Positions 1 through 7,017 of a stretch of DNA of 9,152 nt are shown in pieces. The stretch comes from Planctomycetota bacterium (GTDB lineage Bacteria; Planctomycetota; Phycisphaerae; WQYP01). Below the pieces are notes generated by a model that did not search any database, had not been told where the DNA came from, and was given only the letters and a program-made list of their open reading frames with translations. The stretch spans positions 1 through 9,152 of the forward strand of contig JAJZCU010000054.1 in the NCBI GenBank assembly GCA_021828935.1, in the 5' to 3' direction. The stretch's first letter is position 1, and each line of letters starts with the position of its first letter. The translations under genes were made by a program, and so were the position numbers.

Positions 1-1315
1 GGCCCGCTCCGGTTTTGATCGCGCGCAACCCGGCCCCATCGCAATAATTTATCACCGGCAGCACGCGCAGCACGGCCCGAATGCCAGCTTCGACCGCGGC
101 ACGGGCGTCGGGCGTGTCGGCGCCCAGTTGCACATGCAGCGTTAAGACGTCACCGCCCGCGGCGTCGCGCGTGGCCACGGCGGCGCTATCCGCCACGTTT
201 TTGTGACCGTCCAGCACGTTGAAAACTGTGGATGGATAAACGCTGACGCCACGAATTTTTAACAATTGGCCCAGGCGCCCCAGCACCGGGCCAAGCCGGG
301 GCGTGGTGCGGCCGCAGGGACACGGGTCCGCGTACAACGCCGCAATATCGCCGGTGCGAAATCTTATCAGCGGCAGGCCCTGGACCCCCAGCGGCGTAAC
401 GACCACCTCCCCAGGCGCGCCGGGCGGCAGCGGAACACCGTGGGCATCAATAATTTCACAAATCGCTAACTGTGGGTTTAAATGGCCGCCCGTGCAGGTT
501 AGTCCTTCGGCAAACGTGGCGCAGGTTTCGGTGGAAGCGTAGGTATTCAGCACGGGGGCGCCGAATGTAACCGCCAAGGCTTTGGCCATGGCATTGGGCA
601 ACAAATTTTGGCCGCGCGTGGCTTCGCCGATGCCGATAATTCCGCGCAACCCCCGATAGCCGCCGCGGCGCCTCTGGCCGCACAATGGCAGCAACAACGA
701 TGGCACCGTGATGAGCCATTGCGGGCGGTAACGCTTCAGCAGTTCTTGCAGCACGTCCCACGAAGCGCAGGCCAATGGTCCAGCGCGCACGGCGCCGGCG
801 CCCAGACGCTGCAGGCCCAGCCAGTACGCCAGGCCGGCAACAAACTGCCGATCCATGGCCACGGTGGACAAGACCAGGTCGCCGGGCCGGATTCCGGCCA
901 ATGCCAGTGCGGCGGCCTCATTGGCGGCGAGACGGTCCAGGTCGGGGCGCGTCAAGGGCACGGAAAGCGGGCCGCCCAAGGTGCCGGAGGTGGTGACCCA
1001 CTCGCGCACGGGCAGGTCGCTGTCGCGTAAAATTTGGTCCACCGCCGCGGGCAATTGTTCCTTACTAGTAAATGGTAGATTACCAAAATAAATACCCGCG
1101 GCGCCGGTTTTCACCTCATTGGCCCAGGCTAAATAGCGGGACCGCCTAGGACGGTACAGCGGGCTGATCAGGGCGTGTTCCATATGCCCGCGCAAGATGC
1201 GGCGCTGCAGGGCCAGCCAGCGGGGCGCCGGCCAAAAGTGCTGCTCGCCGGAGCGCCAGCGGCGCGTTTGAAACGAATCATTTGCCGGCGGCTGTGGCGT
1301 CAAAGGCACGGTCAT
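1..1315 (-). CDS. Phenylacetate-CoA ligase (PaaK)-like adenylate-forming enzyme, 3' end cut by the window edge
   Basis: This is a member of the AMP-forming acyl/aryl-CoA ligase superfamily, which activates a carboxylic acid with ATP and passes it to CoA or a carrier protein in the cytoplasm. The frame stays open for 438 codons from the ATG at 1315 to the left edge; PaaK proteins are about 430-440 residues, so only the last few may be missing. Visible motifs in order are an N-terminal HALISPLYR segment typical of PaaK, the P-loop-like SGTLGGP (residues 110-116), the adenylate-binding YASTE (259-263), RFRTGD (318-323), the Cys pair CPCGR (332-336) and KIRGVSVYP (from 353). The SGT motif has Leu where Thr or Ser is usual. 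The start overlaps the upstream lipoprotein stop as ATGA, so the two genes are probably translationally coupled. The true substrate cannot be read from the sequence; phenylacetate itself is only one possibility. Confidence 0.9.
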   Translation of the reverse strand, partial: MTVPLTPQPPANDSFQTRRWRSGEQHFWPAPRWLALQRRILRGHMEHALISPLYRPRRSRYLAWANEVKTGAAGIYFGNLPFTSKEQLPAAVDQILRDSDLPVREWVTTSGTLGGPLSVPLTRPDLDRLAANEAAALALAGIRPGDLVLSTVAMDRQFVAGLAYWLGLQRLGAGAVRAGPLACASWDVLQELLKRYRPQWLITVPSLLLPLCGQRRRGGYRGLRGIIGIGEATRGQNLLPNAMAKALAVTFGAPVLNTYASTETCATFAEGLTCTGGHLNPQLAICEIIDAHGVPLPPGAPGEVVVTPLGVQGLPLIRFRTGDIAALYADPCPCGRTTPRLGPVLGRLGQLLKIRGVSVYPSTVFNVLDGHKNVADSAAVATRDAAGGDVLTLHVQLGADTPDARAAVEAGIRAVLRVLPVINYCDGAGLRAIKTGAG

Positions 1316-2040
1316 GCCGGACCTGTAAAAGTAATTTCCAACAACGTATCCTCCAGCGGGCGATACAGGACGATTTCCTGCGGCAGGCCGTTTTTTTGAT
1401 AACGGCGGTATTGCACATGCAGCGTATCAAACAATGACAGGCCAATGCGGTCTTTGACCAACCGCCCACGCCGGCCCGCAAAGGTGTAGGTAAACGCATG
1501 GCCGGCGGCGTCGCGGCGGTGCAACACGGAAAAGTAGCGATGCATGCGCAGGCCACGGGCGCTGTGCGGCGCGCGCAGCGCCAGCCTTACGTTGGTACAA
1601 ATCCACTTCGCGGCGCTGGGGCTGATGCGGCGCGTGATGCGCACGAGATGGAACCCATGGGCACTGTACCGCGCTTCAAAAAGCAGTTGACCCATTTCCG
1701 TGGCCACAGTGAGTTGAAAATGATTATGCCCCGCGCTATGCAGTCGCCCCAATGCCGTGAAGCGCTTGCCCAACACATCCACGGCGGCGAAAAACGATTG
1801 GTTCAAGCGGCGGGGAAAAGTGTTTAAAGCGCGCTGCACCAGCGGCCGGGACGGCGGCATTTCTCTGGCAAAACGGACGCGCGGCACATGCGGATGGGCG
1901 CAGCCGGCAAGCAGCAAGGCGGCGGTCAGACACGCCGCTGTCGGCAAGGCTGACGTTGCGGAACGCTTTACGCGGGCGGTGTGCAATGCATGGCGGATGC
2001 GTGCAAGGGGCGCTTGGGGTTGTTGGGGAAGGTTATTCAT
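1312..2040 (-). CDS. Putative outer-membrane lipoprotein, possibly LolB/DUF3261-like
   Basis: The predicted protein has 242 residues. A positively charged N-terminal region of about 30 residues leads into a hydrophobic stretch and a clear lipobox, LLAGC, with the lipidated Cys at residue 47. Ala follows the Cys, so outer-membrane sorting is plausible. The mature part carries alternating beta-like segments (TALGRLHSAGHNHFQLTVA, then GQLLFEARYSAHG) and ends YRPLEDTLLEITFTG, which recalls the LolB-like DUF3261 lipoproteins found in aryl-polyene clusters. That match is by eye and weak. The frame stays open upstream to 2430, but that stretch runs through the divergent atpC region. The ATG at 2040 is preferred because a promoter ends just before it. 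The n-region is long, so an internal start such as the TTG at residue 32 is possible. It overlaps the ligase gene by an ATGA and is probably the first gene of that operon. Confidence 0.7.
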   Translation of the reverse strand: MNNLPQQPQAPLARIRHALHTARVKRSATSALPTAACLTAALLLAGCAHPHVPRVRFAREMPPSRPLVQRALNTFPRRLNQSFFAAVDVLGKRFTALGRLHSAGHNHFQLTVATEMGQLLFEARYSAHGFHLVRITRRISPSAAKWICTNVRLALRAPHSARGLRMHRYFSVLHRRDAAGHAFTYTFAGRRGRLVKDRIGLSLFDTLHVQYRRYQKNGLPQEIVLYRPLEDTLLEITFTGPA

Positions 2041-2047
2041 AGCAAGG

Positions 2048-2076
2048 ATTATTCGCCTGCGCCGCCCGCGATTCAA
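2048..2076 (-). promoter_or_regulatory. Candidate sigma70 promoter of the lipoprotein-ligase operon
   Basis: Reading the minus strand, a -35 TTGAAT (2076-2071) is followed by exactly 17 bases and a -10 AATAAT (2053-2048). Transcription would start about seven bases later, at or next to the A of the ATG at 2040, giving a leaderless or nearly leaderless message. No Shine-Dalgarno sequence is visible before this ATG, which agrees with that reading. Confidence 0.45.
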
Positions 2077-2207
2077 GTGGGCCTTGAAATATTTGCCGGC
2101 GGCGGGGGCTGCTGGCGTTGCACAAGACGGCGCCACGTCCGCGCCCGCGGCGGCGTCGCCGTGAATCCCCGGCATCCGCGTCTGCGCTGCCGACCGCGGG
2201 CGTTGCT

Positions 2208-2235
2208 TTGCCGCGCCGGCATCGCGCGGTATGAT
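2208..2235 (+). promoter_or_regulatory. Candidate sigma70 promoter for atpC and the glycosyltransferase
   Basis: A -35 TTGCCG (2208-2213), a 16-base spacer and a -10 TATGAT (2230-2235) lie in the 286-bp divergent gap between the lipoprotein and atpC. The predicted start near 2242 leaves a leader of about 85 bases. A GGAG at 2313-2316, ten bases before the ATG, serves as ribosome binding site. Apart from this promoter and the minus-strand one, nothing else stands out in the gap. Confidence 0.4.
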
Positions 2236-2326
2236 GCCCCGCTTCGGATCTACGCGGAAGTTGTATGGCCCAGGGTTTTGGGAAACAGCGCCAAGTCCGT
2301 TACCGTGCTTTTGGAGCAAGTAAACA

Positions 2327-2728
2327 ATGGCCAATACATTCCGCGCCGCGGTGGTGACGCCCGAGGCCTCGCTTTTTGACCAGGTCGTGGTACAGGCCCA
2401 CCTGCCCACGCACGACGGCCAGCGCGGCATTTTGTACCAGCACGCGCCCTTGCTTACAAAACTGGGCAGCGGCGTGTTGCGCCTGCAAACGGAAAATGGC
2501 GAAGAGCGATTTTTTGTGTCCGGCGGCTACGCACAGATGCTTAACAATGAACTAACCATCATCACCGAACACGCCCTGCCCGCCAACGACGTCACGGCCA
2601 AGATCGTCGCCGCTGAACAAACCAAGCTGGACGCGATTACCGGCACGAGCGCCGCGGATCTTTTGGCCCGGCAGGCCGCCGCCGACCGCATCAAGGCCAT
2701 GCGTCTGGCTGCGAACATATCCATCTAA
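2327..2728 (+). CDS. atpC: F1Fo ATP synthase epsilon subunit
   Basis: The epsilon subunit belongs to the central rotor stalk of F-type ATP synthase; it couples F1 to the c-ring and inhibits ATP hydrolysis. The 133-residue product has the normal length. Its beta-sandwich domain shows the family signature VVTPEASLFD near the start, DGQRGILYQHAPLLTKL at about residues 29-45, then GVLRLQ and FFVSGGYAQ, followed by a two-helix C-terminal part rich in Ala (about 85-133). A GGAG ten bases upstream supports the start. atpC normally follows atpD directly, but here the upstream neighbour is a divergently transcribed lipoprotein gene, so atpC is separated from the rest of the atp operon. Three bases after its stop a glycosyltransferase begins, so these two are probably cotranscribed. 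Confidence 0.93.
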   Translation: MANTFRAAVVTPEASLFDQVVVQAHLPTHDGQRGILYQHAPLLTKLGSGVLRLQTENGEERFFVSGGYAQMLNNELTIITEHALPANDVTAKIVAAEQTKLDAITGTSAADLLARQAAADRIKAMRLAANISI

Positions 2729-2731
2729 TCG

Positions 2732-3967
2732 ATGCATGAAATTTGGCCCCATTGGGTGGTCGCCCATGAGTCAGCCCATGCCGCCATCAGCGGCGACCGT
2801 CACCGAGTCGCCCCCCCCCCCGCCGCGGCGCTGTGGCCGGGTCGCAGGAAAAAAATCCTGCTGCTTTCGGCCTCTGCCGGCGCCGGTCATGGGCGCGCGG
2901 CCGGGGCCCTCATGGAAGATTTTTCCCGCCATCCCGCCGCCGGCGAAATCGCCCACTGGGACATGCTCCAATACGCCACGGGCATCTTTCGCTACGCTTA
3001 TTCGCGCGGCTATCTTAATTTGGTAAAAATATCTCCGGGCACAATGGGGTGGATTTACGGCCGCACCGACCAACCGTGGAAAAACCAAAAGCTGCGCCTG
3101 GCGTTTGAAAAATACAATGCGCCACGCTTTTTGCGGGCGGTGACGTCATTTAACCCTGACGTGATCGTGTGTACGCACTTCACGCCGGCCAATCTGACGG
3201 CGTTTCTTTATGATAAAAAGAAGATCGCGGCGCCGCCGGCCATTGCCATCACTGATCTCGACTGTCACGCCATGTGGCTGGTGCGGTCGTATGAACGCTA
3301 TTTTGTGGCCTTGGACGAAACTCGCGCCTACTTGGAACAGTTGGGCATACAACCGGAACGCATCACGGTGTCCGGCATTCCGGTTCATCCGGCCTTTCGC
3401 CAGCTTGCCGATAAACAGGCCGCCCGCCAAAAGCTGGGTTTGGCGCCGCATCTTTTCACGGTGCTGGTGTGCGCCGGAGGCCATGGGATTGGGCCCATTG
3501 CGTCGTGCATTCGGGAATTGCGGCGCCTGGAGAGCCCAGCCCAGGTCGTGGCCATTGCCGGACGCGCCGAAGCGCTGAAAAACACGTTGGACGCGCTGGC
3601 CGCACAACAGGGCGCGGGGGCCCGCGTGCCACTGACCGCGGTGGGTTTTACCATGTGCATGGAACTTTACATGGCGGCCGCGGATATTGTTATTACCAAA
3701 CCCGGCGGCCTGACCACCAGCGAGGCCCTGGCCGCAGGCGTGCCGCTATGCATTATAAATCCGCTACCAGGCCAGGAAGAACGCAACAGCGACCACCTGC
3801 TGGAGGCCGGCGCTGCGATTCGCTGCAACAACCTGCCGACGCTACCGCACAAAATTCAACAATTAATCAATAACCCAGACCGATTGGCCCAACTGGCGGC
3901 CAACGCCAGGGCCATGGGGCGTCCGCTGGCGGGCCAGACCATTGTCCGCTGTCTGCTGGGAGGGTAA
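2732..3967 (+). CDS. UgtP/MGDG-synthase-like glycosyltransferase (GT28 type)
   Basis: The 411-residue protein resembles processive diacylglycerol glycosyltransferases (UgtP, plant MGD1), membrane-associated GT-B enzymes that transfer a hexose from a UDP-sugar to diacylglycerol to make glycolipid. The N-terminal acceptor domain begins KKILLLSASAGAGHGRAA (40-57), the hallmark of the MGDG-synthase N-domain. The C-terminal nucleotide-sugar domain has SGIPVHP (214-220), GGHGIGP (249-255), KPGGLTTSEALAAG (323-336) and PLPGQEERN (344-352). The first ~35 residues are unlike the family and are Pro/Ala/His rich; they include an 11-C run (2811-2821). The ATG at 2732 has no clear Shine-Dalgarno but lies three bases after the atpC stop, so coupling could serve. 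Another ATG at 2766, in a different frame, would join the domain if the C run were 9 or 12 long. The exact sugar and acceptor are not determinable. Confidence 0.85.
   Translation: MHEIWPHWVVAHESAHAAISGDRHRVAPPPAAALWPGRRKKILLLSASAGAGHGRAAGALMEDFSRHPAAGEIAHWDMLQYATGIFRYAYSRGYLNLVKISPGTMGWIYGRTDQPWKNQKLRLAFEKYNAPRFLRAVTSFNPDVIVCTHFTPANLTAFLYDKKKIAAPPAIAITDLDCHAMWLVRSYERYFVALDETRAYLEQLGIQPERITVSGIPVHPAFRQLADKQAARQKLGLAPHLFTVLVCAGGHGIGPIASCIRELRRLESPAQVVAIAGRAEALKNTLDALAAQQGAGARVPLTAVGFTMCMELYMAAADIVITKPGGLTTSEALAAGVPLCIINPLPGQEERNSDHLLEAGAAIRCNNLPTLPHKIQQLINNPDRLAQLAANARAMGRPLAGQTIVRCLLGG
2811..2821 (+). repeat. Homopolymeric tract of 11 C within the 5' end of the glycosyltransferase gene
   Basis: Eleven consecutive C (2811-2821) sit inside the codons for the Pro stretch at residues 28-30, upstream of the conserved catalytic domain that starts near residue 40. 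Tracts like this are prone to slipped-strand mispairing and are also common sites of sequencing error. A one-base gain or two-base loss would switch the preferred upstream frame from the ATG at 2732 to the ATG at 2766. Confidence 0.95.
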
Positions 3968-3991
3968 CTTGTAGCGTTCCGCGTCCGGTGT

Positions 3992-4585
3992 TCAGCTTGC
4001 TGGTTGTTCACTGATGACCCGATCCTTCACAAATTTTGCCGGATTGCCGGCCACAATGGTCCATGCGGGCACGTCGCGCGTGACCACGGCACAGGCGCCG
4101 GCGACAGCCCCCACATGCAGCGTTACGCCAGGGCCGACAAAGGCGCGGGCGCAAATCCACACGTCATCTTCCAGAACGATGGGGTGGGTAACCAGCGGCA
4201 TTTCCAGGCTCTTGTAATCGTGGGTTCCAGCACATAAATAAGCCTCCTGGCTGATCATCACGCGCCGCCCGATGATAATTTTTCCCAGGTTGTAAATTTC
4301 CGCGCGGTCGCCAATCACTGCCAGGGCGCCTATTTCCAGCAGCCACGGATAGTACACTCTGCTGGTGCGGCGAATAATGCAGGGCCGGTCGATGCGCGCC
4401 CCAAACGCCCGCAATAAAAAAGCCCGCCACGCGGACCAGGTGTGAAAAGAATAGCGGTAAAGCGTGGCCTGAACGATGCTCCACAGAAGGCGACGAATTT
4501 TGTTGCGCGTGGAAACCGATGAGGTAAGCCGACGAATGCCGGCATCGGTGCGATCCTGGGCGTCTGCTGATGTTCTCATCTTCAT
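3992..4585 (-). CDS. WcaF-like hexapeptide-repeat acyltransferase
   Basis: The product (197 residues) is a left-handed beta-helix acyltransferase of the WcaF/NodL/LacA group, which transfers acetyl or another acyl group from a CoA ester to a sugar hydroxyl, typically on exopolysaccharide precursors. After an N-terminal part of about 60 residues, hexapeptide turns appear from IGALAVIGDRAEIYN (85-99) on. The THDY segment (121-124) contains the likely catalytic His122. The terminal coils VLEDDVWICARAFVGPGV and GACAVVTRDVPAWTIVAGNPAKFVKDR (163-189) are diagnostic of the family. The size matches WcaF (about 185). It converges on the glycosyltransferase with only 24 bases between the stops and no obvious terminator there. 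A second in-frame ATG two codons downstream (4579) is an equally possible start, as neither has a strong ribosome binding site. The acceptor is unknown. Confidence 0.88.
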   Translation of the reverse strand: MKMRTSADAQDRTDAGIRRLTSSVSTRNKIRRLLWSIVQATLYRYSFHTWSAWRAFLLRAFGARIDRPCIIRRTSRVYYPWLLEIGALAVIGDRAEIYNLGKIIIGRRVMISQEAYLCAGTHDYKSLEMPLVTHPIVLEDDVWICARAFVGPGVTLHVGAVAGACAVVTRDVPAWTIVAGNPAKFVKDRVISEQPAS

Positions 4586-4614
4586 TTCATAACGGGCGCG
4601 GAAAACTGTTCAGA

Positions 4615-4643
4615 AGTATACCCAGGAGCGGGCGCGTCATAAA
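4615..4643 (-). promoter_or_regulatory. Candidate promoter of the acyltransferase gene
   Basis: On the minus strand a -10 TATACT (4620-4615) lies 17 bases after a weak -35 TTTATG (4643-4638). The expected start near 4608 gives a leader of about 23 bases. The -10 is good and the -35 is poor. Confidence 0.35.
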
Positions 4644-4745
4644 CCCCGCAACGGCGCCGTGGCCCGTTGGGTTTTGCCAGGGCAGTATACCGGAGAGCTT
4701 TGGGCGTTGGGGGTGCGATTTCCGCAGGCGCCGACCCGTTCCGGC

Positions 4746-4771
4746 GGCGCGTTCCTCTGTGCGCCTTTTTT
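4746..4771 (+). terminator. Short GC hairpin followed by six T, intrinsic-terminator-like
   Basis: GGCGC (4746-4750) pairs with GCGCC (4761-4765) across a 10-base loop, and TTTTTT follows (4766-4771). The stem is only five base pairs. The T-run overlaps the first bases of the prepilin -35 element, so the hairpin would block read-through from the left without affecting the promoter itself. No plus-strand gene ends nearby, which lowers confidence. Confidence 0.3.
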
Positions 4772-4799
4772 GACAGTCTGCCTTTCCCGGTGATACCCT
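4770..4799 (+). promoter_or_regulatory. Candidate sigma70 promoter of the first prepilin gene
   Basis: A perfect -35 TTGACA (4770-4775) is followed by an 18-base spacer ending in TGA and a -10 TACCCT (4794-4799), which together form an extended -10 (TGnTACCCT). The start is expected near 4806, leaving a leader of about 100 bases. A GGAG at 4893-4896, eight bases before the ATG, is the ribosome binding site. Confidence 0.5.
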
Positions 4800-4904
4800 A
4801 ACAGCCGGTTCGGAACGGGGCGCTGCAGGTGCGACTCTTAGAATGCCGCTGGCCGGTCTTGAACCCGTTGGCCCAGCGCCGTTCCTGAAATCGGAGAATG
4901 CCGT

Positions 4905-5912
4905 ATGCAACATAAGACTAACGCATTTGCACTCATCGAATTGTTGGTGGTCATTGCCGTGATCGGCATCTTGTGCGCCATCCTCTTGCCGAGCCTGGCA
5001 AAGGGCCGTGAATTCGCGAACCGCGCCGTGTGCTCCAACAACCTTCGGCAGAGCATATTAAGTTTTACCATGTACGCCCAGGACAATGCGGCATTCCCAA
5101 TTGTCGCCCCGCCAGCAACCGCCAATACTTATGAAGACGATCCGCAGGCGCTGGCTACCGCCTACAGCGCGCCCGGCAACGTGGAAAAATTATATTATAA
5201 CAAGAAGATTCACGCGGGCGATGCGATGGCCTGTCTGTGGCTGCTGGTACTTAAGGAACAGATGACGCCCAAGAGTTTTATCTGCAAATCTGACCCATAC
5301 ACCAACACTGCCGCCGCGCAGTATTATTCGCACGGCGCGAAGTACTATTGGTACGACAACTTCGGCGGTAACGGCAAAGACAAGGGCCCGCTGGTTACCC
5401 CCGGCGTCGCCGGCGCCGGGGAAAGCTATTCCATCGCCTGCCCGTGGTACAAGAACAGCACGGCGCCCTGGTGGTCGGGCAATGGCGCCGCAGGGGCCGA
5501 CGTGCCGCTGATGGCCGACATGGCCCCCGCAAAAACCACCAATCCTGCTATTAAAAAAAACAGCCCTTATTACCGCAACCCCGGGAAATTTAAGCAACGC
5601 CACATGCATTTATATAATACTCAAAATGTGTGGAATTCGGGAAACCACGCCGGCCACGGGCAAAACGTCGGGTTTGGCGATGACCACGTCACCTGGGAAA
5701 GGTCTCCGTTCTGCGGCGATGCGGGGGACAACATCTTCACCACGGACATTAAAGATTTGGTCAATCCACTAACGCCGACAAAAGACGTGACCATTCGCGG
5801 AAACAACGCCACAGTTGATTCCCGCTGGAACGCCGGCACGCCGGGCACCTACGACACCGTGATGCTGCCGGTGCAGGATATTTCGGACTGGCGCGTAAAG
5901 GGCGGGTTTTAG
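4905..5912 (+). CDS. Prepilin-type protein (type II secretion/PVC H-x9-DG family), copy 1
   Basis: This 335-residue protein starts with a type IV prepilin leader, MQHKTNA, cleaved before Phe8 in FALIELLVV. The conserved Glu at mature position +5 (Glu12) is present and a hydrophobic helix runs to about residue 28. Ala replaces Gly at -1, and Ala replaces the usual Thr at +2. The stretch [23 protein letters not shown] (28-49) is typical of planctomycetal and related pseudopilin-like proteins, as is the FICKSD block near 125-130. The C-terminal HAGHGQNVGFGDDHVTW (248-264) is a variant of H-x9-DG with ten residues in the spacer and Asp for Gly. Such proteins are expected to be processed by prepilin peptidase and held in or exported across the inner membrane; their role is unknown. 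A paralogue follows after 100 bases. A promoter and ribosome binding site support the start. Confidence 0.88.
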   Translation: MQHKTNAFALIELLVVIAVIGILCAILLPSLAKGREFANRAVCSNNLRQSILSFTMYAQDNAAFPIVAPPATANTYEDDPQALATAYSAPGNVEKLYYNKKIHAGDAMACLWLLVLKEQMTPKSFICKSDPYTNTAAAQYYSHGAKYYWYDNFGGNGKDKGPLVTPGVAGAGESYSIACPWYKNSTAPWWSGNGAAGADVPLMADMAPAKTTNPAIKKNSPYYRNPGKFKQRHMHLYNTQNVWNSGNHAGHGQNVGFGDDHVTWERSPFCGDAGDNIFTTDIKDLVNPLTPTKDVTIRGNNATVDSRWNAGTPGTYDTVMLPVQDISDWRVKGGF

Positions 5913-5938
5913 GCGCCAGAGCCAGTGAGCGGCGCCTG
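5910..5938 (+). other. Stem-loop over the stop codon of prepilin copy 1
   Basis: AGGCGCC (5911-5917) is perfectly complementary to GGCGCCT (5931-5937), with one more T-G wobble outside and a 13-base loop. It begins within the TAG stop. No T-run follows, so it is not a standard intrinsic terminator. It could stabilise or process the 3' end or weaken read-through into the second copy. Confidence 0.4.
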
Positions 5939-6012
5939 CACGCCGGCGGCGGGATTGGGATTGGCGCGGCGGCCCGGGGCGTGTTTGTTCATTATTTTTC
6001 AGGGGAATTTTT

Positions 6013-7017
6013 ATGAAACGTCGCCGGCGAGCGTTTACGCTCATTGAACTGCTGGTCGTGGTCAGCATCCTCGCGTTGTTGATTGCGATACTGCTGCCGA
6101 GTCTGGCCAAGGCGCGCGAATTTGCCAACCGCGCGGTCTGCTCCAACAACGTTCGCCAGACGATTCTAAGCTGTACCATGTACGCGCAAAACAATATTTC
6201 TTATCCTGCCGTGCTTGCGCCCCCCACCGCCGACACATATGAAGACAACCCGCAGGCCACGGCCACCAAACACGCCACGGCAAAAATGGCCGAACATGTG
6301 TATTATAAAAACAAGGCGCATGCCGGGGATGTCATGGCGTGCCTGTGGTTGCTGGTGCTTGAGCAGCAAATGACGCCCAAAAGTTTCATTTGCAAATCCG
6401 ACCCGTACACCAGCACCCCCGCCGCGCAGTATGATTCCCATGGCGCCAAAAACTATTGGTACGACAACTTTGGCGGCAACGGCCACGCCAAAGGCCCGGT
6501 GGTAAATCCCGGCGGCGGCGGCGTGGGCGAAAGTTATTCCATGGCGTCGCCGTGGCACAGGCGCATCCTCACAATGTGGTGGAATGGCAGCGGCACGGCC
6601 GGCTCTGACGTGCCAATGATGGCTGACATGGCCCCGGCAAAAACCATGAACAAGGCGCTGCCCAAGACCAGCGCAAGGTATCGTGATCCGGGCCAACCGC
6701 AGCAAAATCCCGGACCGTATGTTTATCCCAATGTGCGGAACTCCGGCAACCACGCCGGTGATGGCCAAAATGTTGGCTATGCCGACGACCACGTTACCTG
6801 GCATAATAATCCATTCGTCGGCGATAGTGGTGATAATATATACACGGTGAACGGGCAGGCCCAGGTGAACCCCGTCACCGGGACGTTTGACGTGACCATC
6901 AGCGGCAACAACGCCATCATTGATTCGCGATGGAAAATCGGCCCCGCCGGCTCGTATGACACGGTCATGCTGCCCGTGCAGGATATTTCCAATTGGCGCA
7001 TAAAGGGCGGGTTTTAG
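6013..7017 (+). CDS. Prepilin-type protein (PVC H-x9-DG family), copy 2
   Basis: The product (334 residues) is a close paralogue of the preceding gene, by eye roughly two-thirds identical and almost gap-free. Long identical blocks include [29 protein letters not shown] and the C-terminal [12 protein letters not shown]. The prepilin leader is more canonical here: MKRRRRA followed by FTLIELLVV, with Glu12 at +5 and Ala again at -1. The C-terminal [18 protein letters not shown] (246-263) again shows the x10 spacing and DD. The variable parts are residues about 60-100 and 180-245, which could be surface-exposed or partner-specific. AGGGGA at 6001-6006, six bases before the ATG, is a good ribosome binding site. 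No strong separate promoter is visible in the 100-bp gap, so expression from the upstream promoter is likely. The protein's function is unknown. Confidence 0.88.
   Translation: MKRRRRAFTLIELLVVVSILALLIAILLPSLAKAREFANRAVCSNNVRQTILSCTMYAQNNISYPAVLAPPTADTYEDNPQATATKHATAKMAEHVYYKNKAHAGDVMACLWLLVLEQQMTPKSFICKSDPYTSTPAAQYDSHGAKNYWYDNFGGNGHAKGPVVNPGGGGVGESYSMASPWHRRILTMWWNGSGTAGSDVPMMADMAPAKTMNKALPKTSARYRDPGQPQQNPGPYVYPNVRNSGNHAGDGQNVGYADDHVTWHNNPFVGDSGDNIYTVNGQAQVNPVTGTFDVTISGNNAIIDSRWKIGPAGSYDTVMLPVQDISNWRIKGGF

Larger units (their letters stand above)
4586..4904. other. 319-bp divergent intergenic region
   Basis: No credible gene lies here. The region holds a minus-strand promoter for the acyltransferase near 4615-4643, a short GC hairpin with a T-run at 4746-4771, and a plus-strand promoter with a perfect -35 at 4770. 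The central part (about 4650-4740) is GC-rich, with no further structure that I can support. Confidence 0.6.

Noticed and set aside
1757..2379. Plus-strand frames opposite the lipoprotein gene
   Set aside because: They lie antisense to a gene with a clear lipobox, with Arg/Ala-rich composition and no recognisable motif.
2041..2430. N-terminal extension of the lipoprotein frame to 2430
   Set aside because: It would cover the atpC start and promoter region and place the signal peptide in the middle of the protein. The lipobox requires a start near 2040.
2736..3026. Second frame over the glycosyltransferase 5' end as a separate small protein
   Set aside because: Past the poly-C tract it loses all family resemblance. 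It is only of interest as an alternative N-terminus if the tract length changes.
3968..3991. Shared terminator between the convergent glycosyltransferase and acyltransferase genes
   Set aside because: The 24-base gap shows no meaningful inverted repeat or T-run on either strand.
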